A stretch of 64,000 nucleotides of DNA from the NCBI GenBank assembly GCA_021234155.1, contig JAJEKV010000008.1:24601815-24665814 (forward strand), written 5' to 3'. Source of the DNA: Isoetes taiwanensis (lineage: Eukaryota > Streptophyta > Lycopodiopsida > Isoetales > Isoetaceae). This document shows, piece by piece, positions 35,823 through 46,460 of this stretch (position 1 is the first letter of the stretch; every line of letters starts with the position of its first letter). A program made the position numbers and the translations under genes. The notes under the pieces are model-generated. The model was not told the DNA's origin. It worked only from the letters and a program-made list of their open reading frames with translations, and did not search any database.

Positions 35823-37665
35823 AACAACAAGGAAATTGGGGAGTTCATTTAGCCTCCGGAATGGAAAGCGGCGGGCTTGATTCTGCTCAGCAAGTCAAAA
35901 ACAGGTAAACAGAAGCAAAATTGGTTTCTCCCCAGTTTCCTTGTTGTGGCGGCCTGGAACTGGGTCGCAGATTCCACGACCCGCTCCCAGCTCCCACTGG
36001 TCGTGGGACCCCCTAGAATCAGCTCCCCAGATTCCATGCCACCATACATTATGGGCGTGTAAGACGTGCAGCAGAACTAGCTGCGGCCTTTAACATTATT
36101 TAAAGCTTGCCCCTTCAAGCTACACCTATGTTGTGGATGACCTTTCTTGGAGCTGGTGTTGTTCATGGTGGGTGACCTTAAGCAACACTATGTGGTGTTG
36201 TTGAATGTATATACTGGACAAACCATCTGCTAGCTTGATCTTGGGCTAATAAAGCTTGTCTGGCTGGAGCGAAGGCATCATAGTCCTTTGTACCCGAGGA
36301 AAGAATGATACCATGTGGTTGCATATGGCCTCGTTAGTCTAACTTGAATAATCCTGCAGGTAGGTATTTTTCATGGTGGCTTGGTATGTTGGTTATTTCT
36401 GCACAATCACTTTAGCATAGACAGTGCTAACTTTCTTTATATGAGTTAGAAAGTCAAAATATGCAACTAGAAGAATTTACCATATAGATACATTATTCTG
36501 ATTCTTAGTTCTCTTCTACCTTTTACGACATTGATGCAGCTAATCTTGGGGCACAACTGCCAAATTTGGTCCATTGAAGTTGGTGTTGTCGTTTTGCTTT
36601 TCTTTAAAACGAGATTACAATGTTTCATCGGCGGCTTAAGGTGCAATCCAGCATATGTTTTTGGTCAAGTGCATGTGTTTGAGTAGGAAGAAAGAGAGGG
36701 AGGCTGTATCGGCTTTTAGGCTTTTCTGCACTTTTTTCCCGATAGATTTCTTATTCCACTTTTCAACGAAAAGATTAATTCCACTATCTAATGTCCCCAT
36801 ATCATAGAAGAATAGAAAACATAACCTGCCATATGTTAATGGAATATTTCCTCATAATGTTTTTAGTAGGCATCAGTTTTCTTCTGTGATGCAAGATCAA
36901 TTTGAGGAATTTATCTTCTAGTTCCTGTAGCTGTCAGATTCAACTTGTATTTATTCTGCAATAGATATCCCATTGTTTCAGTTTTAACTAGACCTCTATG
37001 TATAGGTCTCTACTTTAAATTAATAATCGCACTGTCCCTGGTTCTTGAGTATGTAATTTCTAGCTTTGCATCTGTATCCTCTACTATCCAGCAGGCTAAG
37101 TAAACAAACACCAACGAAGAGGATCATGTCATGGACCTTATAGTAGGTTTGAGAAAGAAGAAATGCAAAACATACTTAAGCATCTTGTTGGGATTGGCCA
37201 ATGGTGTCTAGTCATGAGTAGCTCTGTCCTCTAATTTCCAACACAACAGTTAGGCCTATATGTTTTTAGTCATGTCAGAAGCTAACTGTAAGATTATCAA
37301 CATTGAGATAAACAGTTACACAGACTACCAGACTGTGAGCACGAGAAGGCATCATTGCCAGCATTTTTTTTGTTTCCGGATGATTATTAAAATGATAAGG
37401 GATTTTCAGTAATTAGCATCTTCCTGCTACAAACACCAGTGCCGGCGCCAGTGTAGAACATTATAGTGATTATATTAAACCAAAACCCTTCCAAGACAAG
37501 TATTAGATTTCACAGCTCAGATCAGCCGTTAATATAAACTTGATGATAGAAAAGACAATATAAAGCACAAAAGTCGCATTTAATTAAAATGGGTCAAATC
37601 TCGAAATTTGGGACTCAGACTGAAAATCGGACTCATGCAAAAAAAAAGTAAGTTGCCATGATAAA
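35693..37665 (+). repeat. Duplicated unit, copy A (contains an empty Helitron site)
   Basis: This block starts inside the PPR remnant and ends gataaaataagaataa. Its parts recur at 43,187-43,795 (matching about 36,985-37,585), 43,796-44,806 (matching about 35,693-36,846) and 47,890-48,665 (matching about 36,847-37,665). Copy A is continuous across 36,846/36,847 (ggaata then tttcctcataatg), the place where the other copy carries a Helitron. Copy A has many CAG/CTG triplets: 21 by hand count between 36,987 and 37,582, against 3 in the matching 43,187-43,795. No gene is apparent beyond the PPR fragment at its start. Confidence 0.85.
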
Positions 37666-37786
37666 ATAAGAATAACATTTACACCGAGAAAATGAAGGGG
37701 GTAGTGGAGAAAGAAGAGTAGGAGATGAATGGAGAATAAACATTCGAAAAGTTGAGTTATATTTAGAGATTCAATTATAGGAAGAT

Positions 37787-37808
37787 ATTGCTTAATATAT
37801 TAAGCAAT
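37787..37808. repeat. Perfect 22-bp palindrome at candidate copia LTR start
   Basis: The bases attgcttaata and tattaagcaat are exact reverse complements. A TG at 37,789 inside it is my best guess for the 5' LTR boundary. Confidence 0.7.
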
Positions 37809-38167
37809 AGTATGGTGACAAAAAGGGATATTTCGGATAAGCCAGCCGATCGGTCCGGCATTGCAGAGATCGGTCCGGCACCTGAGCAGGATCGATCTAT
37901 ATAAAACCAAAGAGAATTAATCTTGTTTTCAGAAGTCTTGCATTGTATGTTGCCGATCAAATTGAATCAATAAAGGCTTGGGCTATCGGAGGTTAAGTTC
38001 TATAGCTACAGTGATCGGGGTAATTCCAAATGAATAGTGAAACCACTGTAGCAACCAATGGTCTTTGAAAATATCGAACATATCTTGATTGTGATTTGCA
38101 TTTCTAGCTTGTTCCTAAGTTGAATAGAAGTATTTGAACTATAATTGTCTAGCCTATTTTTCCATCA
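37789..38167 (+). repeat. Candidate copia 5' LTR
   Basis: The right edge is firm: ttccatca ends at 38,167, directly before the primer binding site. The left edge is inferred from TG at 37,789 and from the end of homology with repeat copy C at about 37,665. The segment contains a TATA-like tctatataaaacc at about 37,897 and a gatcggtccggca doublet at 37,848 and 37,870. With no 3' LTR in the window the length (about 380 bases) cannot be confirmed. Confidence 0.5.
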
Positions 38168-38168
38168 T

Positions 38169-38180
38169 TGGTATCAGAGC
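38169..38180 (+). promoter_or_regulatory. Primer binding site for initiator Met tRNA
   Basis: TGGTATCAGAGC is the standard plant copia primer binding site, complementary to the 3' end of initiator methionine tRNA. It lies one base after the LTR-terminal CA. Confidence 0.92.
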
Positions 38181-38192
38181 CTAATATTAAAG

Positions 38193-39235
38193 ATGTCAAC
38201 TCGTTTTAGTGCTAATTTGCTATCATCCATTGATGTTTTCAAGGGTGACAATGGTTTTCAGATTTGGAAACAGGGAATAAGACAGGTGCTTGAGTTTGAG
38301 AACTTGTGGTATCTGATCGAAAGAGACAATGCAAAAGTGGCAACCTCTGTGGCAGAATCAAGTGAAAGTACAGTTTAAGAATCGAGAACAGAAGAACGTG
38401 GAGGTAATAGATCAACTGTAGTTTCTAAACTAACTTCTGGATCTGTTGATGAGTTAAAGGTAATGGAAGCACAGGCCATTATTACAAGCAAGGTTGGAAC
38501 TGCCATCAAGCTAAAATTGAGAGGCATGAATCCAAAAGGAATGTGGGAGTATTTGGTAAGCCAATATGAAGTTAAGACTTCATCCCAGATAGATGTATTG
38601 GAGAAGCAACTCAGGAGGTTGAAATTGTATGAGAAAGATAATTTGACAGATTATTTGGAAAAATTTGATTCCATTATTGCAGATTTGGAAGGAGCAGATG
38701 TCATTCTTAATGAGCAATATCAGATATTATCCTTGGCCAGATCTGTGGCACATAACAGCCAGCTTGCTACCTTGCTCAGAAATGTTGCACGTACAAAGGA
38801 GCATGCAGTCCAAATGATTAGGACTGAGTTTGAGCAGAAAGGTGTAGTGTTGAAGATGAGGAGCATTCTCCAGAACTGCTGTATGCTGGTAAGGCTAAAA
38901 AAAGGGGGAAATTTTAAAGAAAAGAAGGGACCATGCTACAGCTGTAATAAGTGTGGGCACTTAAAGGCCGATTCTTTAGGGAAAAGCATTAGATGCTTTA
39001 ATTGTGATGGCAAAGGTCACATAGCAGCAAGTTGTCCTAGTTCAAAAGGGACTTCAGAAAAGGGAAAAAGCAAGGAGAGATACTCAAATAATCGTGGTAC
39101 TTTTGCAAAATCAAATAGCAGTATCAGAGGAAGAAATCTTGAGATGAACATTGTAGAAACCAATTCAAGTGAAGAGGATGAAGCTGATGAAACAACAGAG
39201 GTAAGCTCTGGTCAGATTCTTTCTGTTTCAAATGA
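38193..39235 (+). pseudogene. gag: copia gag region
   Basis: The start is set at the ATG giving MSTRFSANLLSSIDVFKGDN, 12 bases after the primer site, with the usual F.G.N...W (here GFQIWKQGI) after it. An in-frame TAA at 38,376-38,378 interrupts the frame, which then continues unchanged. The capsid-like part includes GMWEYLVSQYE and LKLYEKDNLTDYLEKFDSI. Two CCHC-like knuckles follow: one degraded (CYSCNKCGHLKAD, lacking its last cysteine) and one intact (CFNCDGKGHIAASC). A Ser/Glu-rich linker leads to the protease. The protein would package element RNA. Confidence 0.85.
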
Positions 39236-40454
39236 ATTAAATAAGAGCTATAACAAGTTTATGATTCTAAATTCGGGAGCTGAAAAAACAGTAACATGTG
39301 ATTCGAGGTTGCTCAAAGAATGTAAGGGAGCTGGAGCTGGACATGTGCAGTTAGGTGATGGTGCTTTGCAAAAAATTGAAGATTCAGGAGTTTTGGAATT
39401 GTTTGACCTAAATGGAAAAGCTGTTAAACTTAGAGAAGTACTTTGTGTGCCAGGACTTGTAAGGAATTTGATTTCCATTTGCCAGTTAGTTGACCTTGGA
39501 TACAAGGTGGTCTTTGAAAGACTTGATTGTAAAATCTTTCTCAATAATGAAATCAAATTTATTGGCAAAAGAGTTGGCAATTTATTTGGCCTTGAACTTG
39601 AGCAACCTGTTAGTTTAAATAATGTTGAATGTGCTACATTTAAAACTTGGCATACACGGTTGGGTCATACTAATTCTGCTAATATAGAAATGTTAGCACA
39701 AAAGGGACTGATTTCGGCAATAAAGGAACAAAGAGCAAAATTGTTGTGTGGAGGATGTATGCTTGGCAAGCAGACAAGGTTACCTTTGAGGAGGACATGT
39801 AAAAGGGCAAAGGGATTATTGGATCTTGTTCACACAGATCTCTGTGGGCCTCTGAACATAACAAGTATGGCAGGAAACAGATACTTTATGACTTTTATTG
39901 ATGATTTCAGCAGAAAAACTAAATGTTATCTTTTGAAGACCAAAGATCAAGCTTTTGAAGCTCTAAAAATGTTTATAGCAGAAGCTCAACTGCAGACAGG
40001 AAGAAAAGTCAAATGCATAAGATCTGACAGAGGAGGTGAGTATTTGTCAGGTGAATTCAAAGCTTTTTGTGCTAACCGTGGAATTAGGAGACAATTAACT
40101 TGTAGATATTCCCCTCAACAGAATGGAGTAGCTGAGAGAAAGAACATGACTTTGCTTAATGCTGTGAGGTCTATGTTGAAGTTTTCTGGATTGCCTAATT
40201 ATGTGTGGGATGAAGCATTAAAGACTGCTGTATTTGTTCAAAATATTCTCCCTACTTCTAGTATTAATGGTGGAATACCAGAAATGTTTTGGACAGGAAA
40301 AGCTCTAAGTTACAATGAGTTGAGGGCGTATGGGTGTCTTGCTTATGTGCATGTTCCAGAACAATTAAGGCAAAAGTTAGATGACAGAGCATATATATCC
40401 TACTTGGTAGGGTATGATTCAAACTGTATGATCCAGCTCACAGAAAAATATTAG
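39236..40454 (+). pseudogene. pol: copia protease and integrase region
   Basis: The protease site reads MILNSGAEKTV, where the family has (I/L)DSGA. The catalytic aspartate is therefore Asn, which should inactivate it. The GAG-pre-integrase zinc module follows (TWHTRLGHTNSANIEMLAQ, then LCGGCMLGKQ: H..H..C..C). The integrase core has the first D in DLVHTDLCGPL, the second in IRSDRGGEYL and the glutamate in QQNGVAERKN, so the DDE triad is present. The frame is lost near 40,425-40,454, just after YLVGYDSN, where the next module (YDPAHRKI) starts in another frame. The frame is shared with gag. Confidence 0.88.
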
Positions 40455-42275
40455 TGAGCAGGGATGTTGTTTTTGATGAAGAAGAATTCTACAAAAGGAT
40501 TCCTAAGGTTAATACCTATGATATGACTGAAAAGGAGGAAAAAAGTGAGATTAAAGAAATTCCAAAGGAAATAGAAAAGGCTGAAGGTAAGATCAGGGTT
40601 TTGGATGACTCAGGTGATGTTGAAGAGGTCAATTTGGAAGCTGATATTGAAAGTGATGTGGAAGCTGATGTTGTACCCGAGAATACTCCAATTATGACAC
40701 AAGAACTTCCCATTGAGCAACCTGCAAAAAGGGGCAGAAGGACTGAAGCACAGATTTTAAGAGAGGAGAACAAATCGATGCTTGAGAAGCATGGAAGAAA
40801 TGAACAAGGTAAAAGTAAAAGATTACATGCATACGAGGTAGAAGTTTATAATATCTTTGATATTTTGCTTTTGGAAAACACAGCAGTACCAAAAAGTTAC
40901 CTTGAGGCTGTAAATAGTAGAGATTCAAGTGCTTGGTTGGAAGCCATGCAGGATGAAATGGAAGCCTTCAAAAGAACAGAGACTTATGAGGTGATTGACA
41001 GACCTGAAGGAAAGAATATAATAGGAAGCAAGTGGATATTTAGAATAAAACCAAGCAATGATGGCAAATTTAAGAAATTCAAAGCAAGATTAGTTGCACA
41101 GGGCTTTACTCAAAAAAGGGGACAGGATTTTGATGAGACTTTTTCACCATTGGTCAAACTAAACAGCCTAAGAATTTTGTTAGCCATGGCAAATGCATAT
41201 GATCTTGAATTACATCATATGGATGTGAGCACTGCATTTCTAAATGCAAAACTTGAAGAGGAAATTTATCTTAGACAAGCTCCAGGTTTTGAAATAGGTG
41301 AAGGGAAAGTTTGGAAACTAAAGAGAGCTGTATATGGTCTAAGACAGTCTCCTCATGAATGGTATAAATGCATGAATAATTATCTGCAAGAGCAAGGGTT
41401 TTAGAAATTAAAGTGTGATGGGAATTTATATAAATACAAAGCTGGAAAAGAATGGTGCATGATAGCATTGTATGTTGATGATAATATCATGGTAGCAAGT
41501 GGAAAAGAGATATTGGAGCATTGTAAAAGTTTACTGAATAAATGCTTCAAAATGACGGACCTTAGAGAATTAAGAAGATTTTTGGGAATAGAGGTGTTAA
41601 GAGATAGGAAAAACAAAATTATAGCATTGAGCCAAAGAGGGCAGATTGAAAATATGCTTGACAGGTTTGGAATGAAAGATTGCAAAGTGGCAGCCACTCC
41701 AATGATATCTGGACTCAAAATATCAAAGCATTTGTGTCCACAAAATGATGAAGAAAGAAAGCAAATGGAAGGTGTACCATATATGTCACTAATGGGATGT
41801 TTATCCTATGTAGCAAATTGTACAAGGCCTGATATAGGCTTTGCAGTAAATATGCTGAGCAGATACAATCATGACCCAGGGAGAACACATTGGATTGCAG
41901 CTAAAAGAATACTAAGGTATTTGAAAGGCACAATTGACTTTGGAATAAAATACAATTCAGATGACATGATTCTAAAAGCATTTTGTGATGCTGACCGGGG
42001 AGGGGATTGAGGGGATTTAGATCAAAGGAAATCCACCTCTGGATACATAACACTACTAGGAGGAGTACCAGTGTCATGGAAATGTAAAAAACAAGACAAC
42101 ATAGCCCTATCTACTGCAGAAGCAGAGTACAACTCAGCTTGTTTGATTGCTAAGGAGATTGTATGGGAAAGAAGACTTTTGAATGAGTTGGGATGCTACC
42201 AAAGTTTGCCTACAGTCTTATTCTGTGACAGTACGAGTTGCATAGCAATGACAAAAAATCTTGTTCTTCATGGAA
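40426..42275 (+). pseudogene. pol: copia reverse transcriptase and RNase H region
   Basis: After an acidic linker the RT begins at WLEAMQDEMEAFKRTETYEV, followed by SKWIFRIKPSNDGKFKKFKA, MDVSTAFLNAKLEEEIYLRQ and VYGLRQSPHEWYK. The catalytic YVDD is at about 41,471-41,482. RNase H shows RPDIGFAVNMLSRY, STSGYITLLGGVPVSWK and STAEAEY. In-frame stops occur at 41,402-41,404 (TAG after EQGF) and 42,008-42,010 (TGA inside the GGDLDQRKSTSGY region, with a short duplicated GGD). The last expected residues of RNase H are replaced by a GGAA run. Confidence 0.9.
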
Positions 42276-42474
42276 GGAAGGAAGGAAGGAAGGAAATTTA
42301 TTTTAACGTCCACGGAGGCCAGAGGCCTATGAGACGGTAGTTTGCCTACAGTCTTATTCTGTGACAGTACGAGTTGCATAGCAATGACAAAAAATCTTGT
42401 TCTTCATGGAAGGAAGGAAGGAAGGAAGGAAATTTATTTTAACGTCCACGGAGGCCAGAGGCCTATGAGACGGT
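42203..42474. repeat. 136-base tandem duplication (locus 19) with GGAA run
   Basis: Two complete abutting copies, 42,203-42,338 and 42,339-42,474. Each holds the last copia RNase H codons, a (ggaa)n run of about five units and aacgtccacggaggccagag. The duplication therefore spans the junction between copia and the next element. Confidence 0.9.
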
Positions 42475-43130
42475 ACATGTAGAGAACAGCAAAAGCCAAA
42501 ACCCCAACACCAAAACAAACAATGTAATCAGACAAAGAGATCCCTACTACCGGGATGAAAAACCCCCACTTGGGAGGAAAACCCCAACAAAGAGGGCTCT
42601 CAAATACCATGCCCCTCAAGAGCAAGTCCGGACGGGCTGAAATCTGGCAGGATGTAAGCTCCCGGTCAGCTACCATAGGTGATGTGAGTAACTGATGTAG
42701 CGGTGTGTCGAGCATCTAAGATCGCTGTGCAATCGCCTTTACGACATCCGGCACCACCGGAGGGCATGGTACTCATCCTCTATCACGTGCATCTCACAAC
42801 ACCGACATATCCTCTCCTCCTCGGGATCCCGTGCCCGCCATTCACCCCCAAATACCAAGCTTCAATTCGAGGTAATGGGAACCCGCCCTTATGGCAGCAA
42901 TAGCTCTCCGTTTCTTCACCGAGATGTGTGCTTTCAAGCACCGATGGGGGTCCATGCTCAAGGCCGGATTAACTGGAAATGATAGTGCTCGTCTTTGGCT
43001 TTGGTAAGAGTAGAGGCATCCCACAATGTGAGTGGCAAAGATAGCCCGCATCCAATTGCCCATTCCGCACGATCGTAATGCCGCTGCCACCATCCGCTGG
43101 TAATCCATAGACCACCTCACACATCCCTTA
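42440..43130 (-). pseudogene. LINE (non-LTR) ORF2 C-terminal fragment
   Basis: Minus-strand frame 43120 to 42842 ends IAAIRAGSHYLELKLGIWG. After a one-base shift, GEWRARDPEEERICRCCEMH continues with VIEDEYHALRWC. This is the usual end of LINE reverse-transcriptase proteins: an (I/L)R.G.H.L....G.W stretch followed by a CxxC...E.E.H.L..C zinc module. Only the last 130 or so residues are present. It reads toward the copia element, so the two are in opposite orientation. The rest down to 42,440 would be its 3' untranslated region. Confidence 0.6.
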
Positions 43131-43186
43131 CGAGTTTTCGTACATACCTCTATGTATTTCGATTGGTCGCGTACATACCTCTATGT

Positions 43187-43795
43187 GTTTCAATTTTAAC
43201 TAGACCTCTATGTATAGGTCTCTACTTTAAATTAATAATCGTGACTGGCCCCTCGGTTCTTGAGTATGTAATTTCTAGCTTTGCATCTCAGATCCTCTAC
43301 TATCCAAAGCAGTAAGTAAACAAACACCAAATCTAAGAGGATCATGTCATGGACCTTATAAAGAAGTTTGAGAAAGAAGAAATGCAAAACATACTTAAGC
43401 ATCTTGTTGGGATTGGCCAATGGTGTCTAGTCATGAGTAGCTCATTCCTCTAATTTCCAACACAATGCTTAGGCCTTATATGTTTTAGTCATGTCGGGTT
43501 AACCGTAAGATTATCAACATTGAGATAAACCGCCATACGCACTACCGCATCGTGAGCACGGAAGGCATCATTGCCGCATTTTTGTTTCCGGATGATTATT
43601 AAAATGATAAGGGATTTTCGAATTAGCATCTTCCCCGCTACAAACACCACCGGCCAAGTAGAACATTATAGTGATTATATTAAACCAAAACCCTTCCAAG
43701 ACAAGTATTAGATTTCACAAATGATCAAATTCGCTAATATAAACTTGATGATAGAAAAGACAATATAAAGCACAAAAGTCGATTTAATTAGTCAC
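43187..43795 (+). repeat. Duplicated unit, partial copy B1
   Basis: Matches about 36,985-37,585 of copy A in order and orientation, for example aactagacctctatgtatag and gcatcttgttgggattggcc. It ends cacaaaagtcgatttaatta. The matching end of A is followed by flank, but here it joins directly to the start of the next unit at 43,796. Differences from A concentrate at CAG/CTG sites (ccagcattt to ccgcattt, ttcagtaatt to ttcgaatt, cctgctac to ccccgctac). Confidence 0.85.
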
Positions 43796-44806
43796 AAGCG
43801 TAATGAAGCCGCGAAGGCCAATGATCTTATCAAGGTTATTGTATTGTTCTTCAAGCAGTAGTCATAGGGGCCCTCGCTCACTAAGACTTTTATTTTGTTT
43901 TTGTCCAAGAAGTATATGATAAGATTCAACCATAAAACAACAAGGAAATTGGGAGTTCATTTAGCCTCCTGAATGGAAAGCGGGGGTTTGATTCGCCGCC
44001 AAGTCAAAAAAAAATGTATAAAATTGGTTTCTCCCCAGCCTTTTGTTGTGGCGGGTTCGAACTGGGGTCGCAGATTCCACGGACCTCGGGCCCCGCCCCA
44101 ATCGTCGTGGGACCCCCAGAATCACCCCCGATTCCATGCCACCATACATTATGGGCGCAAGACGCGGCAGCAGAATCCAGTAGCCGCCTTTAACATTATT
44201 TAAAGCTTGCCCCTCTCAAGCTACACCTATGTTGTGGATGACCTTTCTTGAGCCGGTGTTGTTCATGGTGGTGATCTTAAGCAACACTATGTGGTGTTGT
44301 TGAATGTATATACCGACAAACCATCCGCTAGCTTGATCTTGGGCTAATAAAGTTTTTCCGGCCGAGCTAAGGCATCATAGTCCTTTGTACCCGAGGAAAG
44401 AATGATACCATGTGGTTGCATATGGCCTCGCTAGTCTAACTTGAATAATCCTCTGTAGGTATTTTTCATGGTGGCTTGGTATGTTGGTTATTTCTGCACA
44501 ATCACTTTAGCATAGACAGTGCTAACTTTCTTTATATGAGTTAGAAAGTCAAAATATGCAACTAGAAGAATTTACCATATAGATACATTATTATTCGATT
44601 CTTAGTTCTCTACCTTTTACTTACATTGATGCAAAATTAATCTTGGGGCATAACCCGCCAAATTTGGTCCATTGAAGTTGGTTGTTCTGCACTTTTTTCC
44701 CGATAGATTTCTTATTCCACTTTTCAACGGGCTTAAGGTGCAATCCAGCATATGTTTTTGGTCAAGTGCGAATAGAAAACATAACCTGCCATATGTTAAT
44801 GGAATA
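43796..44806 (+). repeat. Duplicated unit, copy B2 (5' of Helitron)
   Basis: Matches about 35,693-36,846 of copy A, beginning within the PPR fragment (aatgaagccgcgaaggccaa). Near 44,685-44,770 two blocks are swapped relative to A: ttctgcacttttttcccgat now precedes ggcttaaggtgcaatccagc. It ends ggaata, directly before the Helitron. Confidence 0.85.
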
Positions 44807-44832
44807 TCCTATATTATAAAGTTATTCTGTAA

Positions 44833-45118
44833 GTGTTGCACCCAGCCCTAGATCGGACGGCCCTTGGATCTCTGTTTCACGGTCAGGATTGCCCCTTCAG
44901 AAAACCAAAGAGTCTTTTTTTCCCTCTTTTGCTCCCGCAACGAGAAGAGAAGAGACGACTTTCCGGCATGGCAGATTGGGATAGAACTCCTGCCTGGCGA
45001 CCGGTGGAACTCCTTCTGCTTGGCAACGGTTGCCCAGGCTCCTCCAGTTGGTGGCTCCAGCTTCTACCTAGGTCCTGGGTTCGTCTCTGGTGAAGAGAAG
45101 GGCCAAGATTTATCGTAG
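44833..45118 (+). other. Possible captured gene fragment in Helitron
   Basis: Two overlapping frames (44833-45093 and 44864-45118) of about 85 codons each are richer in GC than the surroundings. One ends PPVGGSSFYLGPGFVSGEEK. Helitrons often carry host-gene pieces, and this is the most coding-like part of the 5' third. I cannot name a source gene. Confidence 0.3.
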
Positions 45119-45325
45119 GTTTGGTTTTGTTTCCTGCAGATTAAGTCCTTGGCTCCTCATTCCATTTACAGCAAGCTTCAGATTATGGTGATTTATGGAA
45201 CATGTTGAAGGCATTGGGTTGAATGCGGTAAGGACGTGGACCTTCAAAGATGGAGGCTACAATGCTACGAAGAGCTCCTTGGGAGTCTATGATGAATGAG
45301 TCCTGCAGGTCTGTTTTCTGCATCT

Positions 45326-45925
45326 AGAAATAAAAAGGAGTAATAGGTTTGCACTTTCGGAATATTTACTAGCTTAGGTAACTTGGATTTGATGCTGTAC
45401 GGGCTTGGATTTTGTGGTTTTTAAAGCTTCCAACAATGGCGTCAAGCTCATCCTTATCTTTGTTATCAATCACGGCAACCTGGGTGGCAGATCTGAGTGG
45501 CAAGTATGCAGCTTTTCCTTGGATTTGAATTTTTGTGCATCTCTTAATGTGGATATATTTATGCTGCCCAACATCAGAATTGCCCTAGCCTGCTTGGAAC
45601 CTCAGTTTTTGCTATGATTTTGTCCAGAAATAAAAAGGAGTAATAGGTTTCAAATTGCACTTTCGGAATATTTACTAGCTTAGGTAACTTGGATTTGATG
45701 CTGTACAGGGCTTGGATTTCGTGGTTTTTAAAGCTTCCAACAATGGCATCAAGCTCATCCTTATCTTTGTTATCAATCACGGCAACCTGGGTGGCAGATC
45801 TGAGTGGCAAGTATGCAGCTTTTCCTTGGATTTGAATTTTTGTGCATCTCTTAATGTGGATATATTTATGCTGCCCAACATCAGAATTGCCATAGCATGC
45901 TTGAAACCTCAGTTTTTGCTATGAT
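45326..45925 (+). repeat. Tandem duplication of about 300 bases inside the Helitron
   Basis: The segment starting agaaataaaaaggagtaata at 45,326 recurs at 45,626 with a few substitutions (gccctagcctgcttgg versus gccatagcatgcttga) and a small indel (ggtttgcac versus ggtttcaaattgcac). Each copy encodes the same 70-codon frame. Its lag of 300 and its divergence mark it as an older duplication, different from the 136-lag set. Confidence 0.85.
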
Positions 45926-46104
45926 TTTGTATTTTTCTTTTGGTTCTAGGTTGAACTCTGTTTACTCATTCTAAATTTAATGCTTTTGACCAGATAACTT
46001 ATGCCTATGTAAAATTACGGTCTGCTTGCATTAATTTAATATGTTTCTGGAGCAAGAGAAAATGAAATATAGAAGGAAGCCAGATTAAATTCTAGATTCT
46101 ACGG

Positions 46105-46460
46105 AATCTTTAACATACAGGTGCCAGATGATTGTGGTACAAAGTTAACATTCAAGTAAGATTCTCTTTCAATTCTCTGTTGGTTCCATTTTTGTCCATG
46201 GAAGCTAGGTTCTCATCATATGAGCTGCTATTCTTAAGGAGCATTCTTGAAACAAAAAGTGGTATAATTGCAGAGAATGAAAATGGTGCATATTTCAGTT
46301 TAGCTTAAAGCCTACAACGGATGTATCAGGGGATACGGCTGCTACGCTCGGAGATGCAGGCAAAACAGAGACATAGGGCAGTATTGAAGACTTTGCAGCT
46401 TGGAACTCTGTTTACAATGTCACTCAACATTTAGTTCAACCTCTTCAACAAACAGGTTAT
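46105..46460 (+). other. Exon-intron-like pieces in Helitron
   Basis: Two candidate exons have splice-like edges. The first is acag / gtgccagatgattgtggtac... / gtaag at about 46,120-46,157 (VPDDCGTKLTF). The second starts after ttgcag at about 46,273 and ends caacaaacag / gt near 46,456; it encodes DVSGDTAATLGDAGKT and later EDFAAWNSVYNVTQHLVQPL, with one stop between. This would fit a captured multi-exon host gene, but the source is not recognised. Confidence 0.35.

Larger units (their letters stand above)
37789..42275 (+). mobile_element. Ty1/copia LTR retrotransposon, 3' truncated
   Basis: Order seen: candidate 5' LTR, Met-tRNA primer binding site, gag with zinc knuckle, protease, integrase, reverse transcriptase, RNase H. 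This is the copia order. Coding sequence runs from 38,193 to about 42,270 with only one frameshift and three in-frame stops, so it is far better preserved than the gypsy elements downstream. The RNase H frame runs into a GGAA microsatellite at about 42,277 and no 3' LTR follows. The element sits directly at the end of repeat unit A. Confidence 0.9.

Noticed and set aside
40516-40773. Ser-rich minus-strand frame inside copia
   Set aside because: It is the antisense shadow of the acidic linker in the copia polyprotein.
44807-44830. LTR or TIR transposon start at 44,807
   Set aside because: No target-site duplication or inverted termini are present; TC...CTAG with an A/T target fits a Helitron.
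45405-45924. Two paralogous 70-codon genes
   Set aside because: They are the two copies of the Helitron's internal 300-base duplication, with no recognisable domain and no evidence of separate starts.
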